From assembly GCA_902766805.1 (NCBI GenBank), contig CACXFF010000072.1:1-6915 (forward strand): a stretch of DNA of 6,915 nt. Reading direction: 5' to 3'. This document shows, in pieces, positions 1 to 6,915 of this stretch. The notes below the pieces were generated by a model. The model saw nothing but the letters and a program-made list of their open reading frames with translations, ran no database searches and was not told the DNA's origin. Numbering within the stretch: position 1 is the stretch's first letter; the number at the start of each line of letters is the position of its first letter. The DNA is from an uncultured Coriobacteriaceae bacterium (GTDB lineage: Bacteria > Actinomycetota > Coriobacteriia > Coriobacteriales > Atopobiaceae). The position numbers and the translations under genes were made by a program.

Positions 1-2481
1 ATGCTCACGAACCGCAACCTCGTGAACTTCGTCGACGACGATGACAAGAATCACGAGATCCTCGGCTACACGCAGCGCGGCCACGCGAGCTTGGCCATCG
101 CGGCGCTCACCTTCGACTTCGCCATCATGGAGGAGTTCGTGCCGCTGGCCAACGGCATGACGGTCGTGCTGGCCACCTCCGAGCAGATCATGGACCCGTT
201 GGCCCTCGCCCGGCTCATGACCGACAACGCCGTGGACGTGATGAGCTGCACGCCGAGCTACCTGTCCAACATGCTCGACATCCCGCAGGTCCAGGAGGCG
301 GTGCGTGGCCTGGCGTCCATCGACTTCGGCGCCGAGGCGTTCCCGCCCGCGCTCTTCACGCGCCTGCGTGAGGTCAACCCCGGCCTGCACGTCATGAACG
401 GCTACGGCCCCACCGAGGCCACGATCTCCTGCACGATGCAGGTCGTGGACGGCTCGGACGCCATCACCATCGGCATCCCGAATGTCAACGTCCACGTCGC
501 CACCGTCGACCGCGACGGGCGCCTGCAGCCGCTCGGCGCCACCGGCGAGCTGGCCATCCTGGGCGAGGGCGTCGGCCGCGGCTACGTGGGCCGCGACGAC
601 CTCACCGCCCACAGCTTCGTGCGGCTCTTGGACATGCCCGCGTACCGCTCCGGCGACCTGGCGCGCATCCGCGAGGACGGCCAGATCGAGTACCGCGGAC
701 GCATCGACGACCAGGTCAAGCTGCGCGGCCTGCGCGTCGAGCTCGGCGAGATCGAGGGCGTGCTCAACTCCTTCGAGGGCGTGCGCACGAGCAAGGTGGT
801 CGTCGCCCACGGTCAGACGGACTACCTGGCCGCCTACTTCACCGCGGACGCGCCGGTCGACATCGACGCGCTCAAGGCCCACCTCGCCGCGTACTTGGCC
901 TCCTACATGGTGCCGCAGGCCTACCTGCAGCTCGACGAGATGCCGCTCACGGCCAACGGCAAGGTGGACAAGAAGGCACTGCCGGCCATCCAGGAGGCGC
1001 GCGAGGCCAAGAGCGTCAAGGCCGCGGCGACGGAGCTGCAGCAGAAGCTCCTGGACATCTTCAAGAAGGCCTTGGGGCTGGAGGACGTGGGCGTCGACGA
1101 GAGCTTCTTCGAGCTCGGCGGCACCTCGCTCACGGCCGCGAAGGTCATGATGGCGGGCATGGTGCAGAACATCCCGCTCACCTACCAGGACATCTTCGAC
1201 GCGCCGACCGTCGAGGGGCTCGAGCAGCTCGTCTTGGCCAAGCAGGAGGCCGACCAGGAGGCCGCGCAGGCGTCCGACGCGCCTGACGCTCCCGCCGAGG
1301 GGCTCAGCGGCGTGGAGAAGGCGCTCGCCTACAACGTGTCCGAGTACGTGGACGAGATCAAGCCGGGCGGCGGCGTGGGCGACGTCCTGCTGACGGGTGG
1401 CACGGGCTTCTTGGGCGCGCACGTGCTCCACGAGCTGCTGACGAACCACGACGGCGTGGTGTACTGCCTCGTGCGCAGCCACGCGGACGCGTCGGCCGAG
1501 AACCACCTGCGGACCGCCATGTTCTACTACTTCGAGATGGACATCCGTCCTTACCTCGGCAAGCGCGTCGTGGTCGTGGAGGGCGACATCACGAACAAGG
1601 ACAGCCTGCGCGCGGCGTTCGCGCACGACTTCCAGACGGTGTTCAACTGCGCCGCCAGCGTGAAGCACTTCGCGGACCTCTCGTTCCTCAAGTCGATCAA
1701 CGTCGACGGCGTCAAGAACCTCGCCGACCTGTGCCTGGAGACGGGCAGGCGCCTCATCCACGTCTCCACCGTCTCGGTGGCGGGCGACGTCGTGGGCGTG
1801 GACGCGCACGAGACCACGCTGACCGAGAACCTGCTCGAGATTGGCCAGGACGTCGTGTCCAACGGCTACATCCACACCAAGTTCCTCGCGGAGAAGGCCG
1901 TGCTGGAGATGGTGGGGGAGCAGGGCCTGGACGCCAAGGTCATGCGCGTGGGCAACCTCATGAGCCGCCAGGTCGACGGCGAGTTCCAGATGAACTTCAA
2001 CACCAACAACTTCATGGCCACGCTCAAGTCTCACGTGGCCCTGGGCTGCTTCCCGATGTCCGAGATGGACGAGCAGGACGAGTTCTCGCCGATCGACGAG
2101 ACGGCGCGCGCCATCGTGCTGCTCGCGGGCACCGACCGCAAGTTCACGGTGTTCCACCCGCACAACTCGCACACGGTGGAGATGGGCAACATCATCCGCG
2201 CCATGCAGGAGTGCGGCTTGGCCATCGACGTGGTGGACGACGAGCGCTTCACGGCACGGTTGCGCGAGGCGCTCGCGGATGACGCCATCAACGCCTACGT
2301 GTCGCCGCTGGTCAACTACAACCTCGACGACGACGAGATACGCTTCGAGAACCCGTCGACCAACCGCTTCACCATCAAGGCGCTGTACCGCCTGGGCTTC
2401 CAGTGGTCCATTACGGAGACGCGCTACCTGAATCAGGCCATCGAGATGATGCAGATGCTCGGCTTCTTCGACATGGAGTAG
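1..2481 (+). CDS. Non-ribosomal peptide synthetase, C-terminal part (A-T-thioester reductase), 5' partial
   Basis: This is the last module of an NRPS: it activates an amino acid as an adenylate, loads it on a phosphopantetheine arm and releases the product by NADPH-dependent reduction. Visible residues (826): adenylation domain 1 to about 330, with LTFDF (A4 region, Asp39), NGYGPTEAT (A5, 133-141), YRSGDL (A7, 215-220), the A8 hinge at 230-252 and LTANGKVDK (A10, catalytic Lys321). The carrier domain spans about 345-412, with LGGTSL and phosphopantetheine Ser376. A flexible Ala/Asp/Glu/Gln linker (about 413-435) follows. The reductase domain (NAD_binding_4 type) spans about 460-826, with TGGTGFLG (465-472), Thr590 in HVSTVS, and Tyr623/Lys627 in YIHTK. 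All key residues of the visible domains are intact. MLTNRNL follows directly where A3 (SGSTGxPKGV) should stand, and no ribosome site is visible, so the ATG at base 1 is internal. The product is probably a peptide or amino-acid aldehyde or alcohol. Lys2-like or carboxylic-acid-reductase-like standalone A-T-R enzymes are the alternative. The domain calls are firm; the substrate is unknown. Confidence 0.93.
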   Translation: MLTNRNLVNFVDDDDKNHEILGYTQRGHASLAIAALTFDFAIMEEFVPLANGMTVVLATSEQIMDPLALARLMTDNAVDVMSCTPSYLSNMLDIPQVQEAVRGLASIDFGAEAFPPALFTRLREVNPGLHVMNGYGPTEATISCTMQVVDGSDAITIGIPNVNVHVATVDRDGRLQPLGATGELAILGEGVGRGYVGRDDLTAHSFVRLLDMPAYRSGDLARIREDGQIEYRGRIDDQVKLRGLRVELGEIEGVLNSFEGVRTSKVVVAHGQTDYLAAYFTADAPVDIDALKAHLAAYLASYMVPQAYLQLDEMPLTANGKVDKKALPAIQEAREAKSVKAAATELQQKLLDIFKKALGLEDVGVDESFFELGGTSLTAAKVMMAGMVQNIPLTYQDIFDAPTVEGLEQLVLAKQEADQEAAQASDAPDAPAEGLSGVEKALAYNVSEYVDEIKPGGGVGDVLLTGGTGFLGAHVLHELLTNHDGVVYCLVRSHADASAENHLRTAMFYYFEMDIRPYLGKRVVVVEGDITNKDSLRAAFAHDFQTVFNCAASVKHFADLSFLKSINVDGVKNLADLCLETGRRLIHVSTVSVAGDVVGVDAHETTLTENLLEIGQDVVSNGYIHTKFLAEKAVLEMVGEQGLDAKVMRVGNLMSRQVDGEFQMNFNTNNFMATLKSHVALGCFPMSEMDEQDEFSPIDETARAIVLLAGTDRKFTVFHPHNSHTVEMGNIIRAMQECGLAIDVVDDERFTARLREALADDAINAYVSPLVNYNLDDDEIRFENPSTNRFTIKALYRLGFQWSITETRYLNQAIEMMQMLGFFDME

Positions 2482-2509
2482 CCGGGGCAGTTGACAGGCC
2501 AGCTCGTGG

Positions 2510-2554
2510 GAGCGGCGCGCGGGGAACCACTCCCTGTGCGCCGCCCCGTGTTTT
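2510..2554 (+). terminator. Rho-independent terminator of the NRPS gene
   Basis: Bases 2512-2525 pair with 2531-2544 in a 14-bp stem (12 Watson-Crick pairs, two G-U) around the 5-nt loop ACCAC. The stem begins 30 nt after the NRPS stop codon and is followed by CCCGTGTTTT, ending in a short U-tract. Strength, position and orientation all fit termination of the NRPS transcript, which makes the downstream peptidase an independent unit. The U-tract is short and sits 4 nt from the stem, so termination may be incomplete. Confidence 0.75.
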
Positions 2555-2565
2555 CCGCCCGCCCT

Positions 2566-2600
2566 TTGGTACCAAAAAGACCACGTCTTTTTGGTACCAA
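2566..2600. repeat. Perfect 16-bp inverted repeat with nested palindromes
   Basis: TTGGTACCAAAAAGAC (2566-2581) and its exact reverse complement GTCTTTTTGGTACCAA (2585-2600) flank a 3-nt spacer, CAC. Each arm also starts or ends with TTGGTACCAA, itself a perfect 10-bp palindrome, so that decamer occurs twice, 25 bp apart. The whole element can form one long hairpin, or each decamer can be a two-fold-symmetric site for a dimeric protein. It is far less GC-rich than its surroundings. No T-run follows the hairpin on either strand, so it is not a textbook terminator, although the A5/T5 tracts lie inside the arms. It may be a second terminator, an operator pair, or a copy of a dispersed genomic repeat; the window alone does not decide. 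Confidence 0.85.
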
Positions 2601-2734
2601 GACGGCCTCGGGGCTCGATGGCTAGCTCGGGCGCAGATTCTGGCCTCCCACAGCTGAGAGTCTCCGCTGCCCGACCGGGCGCCGCCACATTTCTCTCCAA
2701 GGCAGCCATGCAACCCTCAACTTGTACCTGCGGG
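2601..2734. other. Non-coding spacer without recognised content
   Basis: This is part of the roughly 300-bp gap between the NRPS stop and the peptidase start. Short reading frames cross it, but none has a ribosome site or recognisable protein. No tRNA, known riboswitch or transposon end was recognised. An imperfect dyad, ACCCTCA (2713-2719) against TGCGGGT (2729-2735), matches at 6 of 7 pairs and lies just before the candidate -10; its role is unknown. Confidence 0.5.
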
Positions 2735-2743
2735 TGGCATAGT
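2735..2743 (+). promoter_or_regulatory. Candidate extended -10 promoter for the P1 peptidase gene
   Basis: TGG followed by CATAGT matches the extended -10 layout TGn-TATAAT, with 4 of 6 bases of the hexamer. No good -35 hexamer lies 16-19 bp upstream. A start site near 2750 would give a leader of about 37 nt that carries the tandem repeat and the Shine-Dalgarno sequence. This is the best candidate seen between the NRPS terminator and the peptidase gene, but it is weak and inferred. Confidence 0.3.
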
Positions 2744-2747
2744 TGTC

Positions 2748-2771
2748 TTGGAAATGTGCCAACGTGCCAAC
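2748..2771 (+). promoter_or_regulatory. Possible operator: TTGG-N7-CCAA dyad plus tandem GTGCCAAC repeat
   Basis: GTGCCAAC occurs twice back to back (2756-2763 and 2764-2771). The first copy also completes a partial dyad, TTGG (2748-2751), 7 nt, CCAA (2759-2762). The element lies just before the ribosome site of the peptidase gene and would overlap or follow a start site near 2750, a usual place for a repressor site. The repeat is directly visible; the operator role is inference and the binding protein is unknown. Confidence 0.35.
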
Positions 2772-2774
2772 CCG

Positions 2775-2780
2775 AAGGAG
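2775..2780 (+). promoter_or_regulatory. Shine-Dalgarno sequence deciding the peptidase start
   Basis: AAGGAG stands 6 nt before the ATG at 2787, an ideal spacing. The frame is also open from a TTG at 2748, but that codon has no ribosome site, and the 13 extra residues (starting MEMCQRANPKE) do not resemble the family's N-terminus. The start at 2787 is therefore preferred. Confidence 0.85.
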
Positions 2781-2786
2781 CCAGCC

Positions 2787-3764
2787 ATGAGTGTGTCCAC
2801 CATCCGTGACCTGCAGGGAATCTACGTCGGGCATGCGACCGATGCCGTGGGCGCGACGGGTTGCACGGTCGTCGTGTGCCCCGAAGGCGCGGTCGGGGGC
2901 GTAGACGTGCGTGGCGCCGCGCCAGCCACGCGTGAGACCGACCTGCTGCGTCCCGAGCAGACGGTGGGCGTCCTCCATGCCGTGCTGCTCTCGGGAGGTT
3001 CGGCCTTTGGCTTGGAGGCGAGCTGTGGCGTGGCCAACGAGCTGGAGCGCCGGGGTGTGGGCCTTGACGTGGGCGTGGTGCGCGTGCCCATCGTGAGCGG
3101 AGCCTGTCTCTTCGACCTGATGTGCGGCAGCGCGCAGGCCCGTCCCGACCTGACCATGGGCGTGCGGGCTGTGCGCGACGCCTATGAGTCCGCTGCCAAC
3201 CCGCTGCCCCGTGGCAACGTGGGCGCTGGCACGGGCTGTACCGTGGGCAAGACGGCCGGGCCCCAGCGCTGCTGCAAGAGTGGCTTGGGCGAGGGCGTGT
3301 GCGAGGCGGGCGGCTTGGTGTGTGCGGCCGTTGCTGCGGTCAACGCCGTGGGCGACGTGATCGATCCGTCCACGGGCGCCGTGCTGGCGGGTGTGCGTGA
3401 CGCCTCTGACCTCGCGCGTTTCGCGCCCGGAGGCTCCGAAGGCCTGCTGCTCGATATGGCGGCGACCATGCCGCTGCCGCGCACCAACACCACCATCTCC
3501 TGCGTGGTCACCAATGCCAAGCTCACCAAGGCCCAGGCCTGCAAGGTGGCGCAGATGAGCGCCGACGCCTACGCCCACGTCATCCGCCCCGTGCACACGA
3601 CCAACGATGGCGACACCGTGTTCGTGATGGCGACGGGCGAGGTGGAGTACCCCGTCGACGTGGTCGGCGTCGCCGCGACCCGTGCCCTGGAGCACGCGAT
3701 TGTCGATGGCGTTCGCAGCGCAACGAGTGCGTACGGCTATCCCGCGGCGTGCGATTGGGCATAA
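2787..3764 (+). CDS. P1 family (DmpA/ThnT-like) self-processing N-terminal nucleophile peptidase
   Basis: This is a complete 325-residue member of the Peptidase_S58/P1 family (DmpA-related aminopeptidases/amidases), near the usual length for the short bacterial members. Family landmarks appear in order: SGGSAFGLEA (69-78), the PIVSGACLFDL segment (about 102-112), VGAGTGCTVGKTAG (about 146-159) and RTNTTISCVVTNA (232-244). In the family the precursor cleaves itself and the new N-terminal Ser or Thr becomes the nucleophile. ThnT cuts at Asn-Thr, so Asn234-Thr235 is the predicted site here, giving a large and a small subunit. There is no signal peptide or membrane helix, so it should act in the cytoplasm. 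Family members hydrolyse N-terminal amino acids, D- or beta-amino-acid peptides, or pantetheine amides; the substrate here cannot be read from sequence. It has its own leader and lies behind the NRPS terminator, so it is probably transcribed alone. The conserved motifs make the family call firm; the function is open. Confidence 0.92.
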   Translation: MSVSTIRDLQGIYVGHATDAVGATGCTVVVCPEGAVGGVDVRGAAPATRETDLLRPEQTVGVLHAVLLSGGSAFGLEASCGVANELERRGVGLDVGVVRVPIVSGACLFDLMCGSAQARPDLTMGVRAVRDAYESAANPLPRGNVGAGTGCTVGKTAGPQRCCKSGLGEGVCEAGGLVCAAVAAVNAVGDVIDPSTGAVLAGVRDASDLARFAPGGSEGLLLDMAATMPLPRTNTTISCVVTNAKLTKAQACKVAQMSADAYAHVIRPVHTTNDGDTVFVMATGEVEYPVDVVGVAATRALEHAIVDGVRSATSAYGYPAACDWA

Positions 3765-3807
3765 CGTCCAGCGCTATTGGCTGGCGTTGTGCGGCAGAGG
3801 CACAGAT

Positions 3808-3850
3808 GACGAGGGCGACGCGAGCTGTGGGTTCGCGTCGCCCTCCTCGT
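3808..3850. terminator. Hairpin between convergent genes, likely bidirectional terminator
   Basis: GAGGGCGACGCGA (3811-3823) pairs perfectly with TCGCGTCGCCCTC (3833-3845) around a 9-nt loop. A few more outer pairs are possible if 3846-3848 bulge out. It sits about 45 nt past the peptidase stop and about 65 nt past the kinase stop on the other strand, the expected place for a shared terminator. No clear U-tract follows on either strand (TTCC on +, GTCATC on -), so termination efficiency is uncertain. A smaller hairpin (CCAGC 3768-3772 with GCTGG 3780-3784) directly follows the peptidase stop. Confidence 0.55.
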
Positions 3851-3908
3851 TCCGAGCGTGCCGCGCGCCGACCCGCGCGTCCAAGCCCGCCTCGCTCCGT
3901 CCGCACCC

Positions 3909-6915
<3,007 letters not shown>

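Noticed and set aside
34..48. DDDDK, an enteropeptidase-type recognition sequence in the NRPS
   Set aside because: It lies in a variable loop after the A3/A4 region of an adenylation domain and is best read as chance, not as a cloning tag or processing site.
1731..2282. Overlapping same-strand frame inside the thioester reductase
   Set aside because: It is a Gly/Arg/His-rich frame-shifted reading of a conserved reductase, with no own ribosome site.
2491..2496. Perfect -35 hexamer TTGACA just after the NRPS stop
   Set aside because: No -10-like hexamer stands 16-18 bp downstream, where the terminator stem lies, so it is unlikely to be a promoter.
2651..2660. CAGCTGAGAG, recalling the CTGAGA core of the TPP riboswitch
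   Set aside because: The other conserved half (CCTGATCTGG-type) and the flanking stems are missing, and the gene downstream is not a thiamin gene.
2748..2786. Upstream TTG start adding 13 residues to the peptidase
   Set aside because: It has no ribosome site, while the ATG at 2787 has AAGGAG at a 6-nt spacing and begins where the family normally does.
2622..3695. Long His-, Ala- and Gly-rich reading frame (357 codons) antisense to the P1 peptidase
   Set aside because: It lies fully opposite a gene with clear family motifs, resembles no protein and has the biased composition expected of a shadow frame in GC-rich DNA.

Overview
The window is strongly GC-rich, with G or C in most third codon positions, and compactly coding. 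It holds three protein genes: two are cut by the window edges and one is complete. I infer a high-GC anaerobic actinobacterium, most likely of the class Coriobacteriia (Olsenella/Atopobium-like). The grounds are a large hybrid sensor kinase with tandem periplasmic solute-binding domains, an NRPS module of a type I associate with gut and rumen anaerobes, and a P1-family peptidase. This is recollection of family distribution, not a search result, so the taxon is tentative.

Layout. Bases 1-2481 (+) are the 3' end of a non-ribosomal peptide synthetase (NRPS) gene: most of an adenylation domain, a thiolation (carrier) domain and a C-terminal thioester reductase. The reading frame opens just after where the A3 (P-loop) motif should be, so the ATG at base 1 is an internal methionine and the gene begins upstream. 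A GC-rich hairpin followed by GTGTTTT (2510-2554) closes this unit. Next comes a perfect 16-bp inverted repeat (2566-2600) whose arms each contain the palindrome TTGGTACCAA. A leader follows, with a candidate extended -10 promoter, a tandem 8-bp repeat and a good Shine-Dalgarno sequence. Bases 2787-3764 (+) are a complete cytoplasmic P1 (DmpA/ThnT-like) self-processing peptidase. A strong hairpin (about 3808-3850) lies in the 144-bp gap between this gene and the convergent third gene. Bases 3909-6915 (-) are the 3' portion of a BvgS-like hybrid histidine kinase: part of one periplasmic Venus-flytrap domain, a complete second one, a membrane helix, a coiled coil, HisKA, HATPase and two receiver domains.

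How they may work together. The NRPS should activate one final amino acid, load it on its carrier domain and release the peptide reductively as an aldehyde or alcohol. The peptidase is a separate transcription unit behind a terminator. A link to the NRPS is possible, since the family member ThnT acts in a natural-product pathway, but nothing here proves it. The kinase faces the other genes and probably senses a small extracytoplasmic ligand; its partner regulator and any Hpt protein are not visible. I found no RNA genes, CRISPR arrays, insertion sequences or phage genes.
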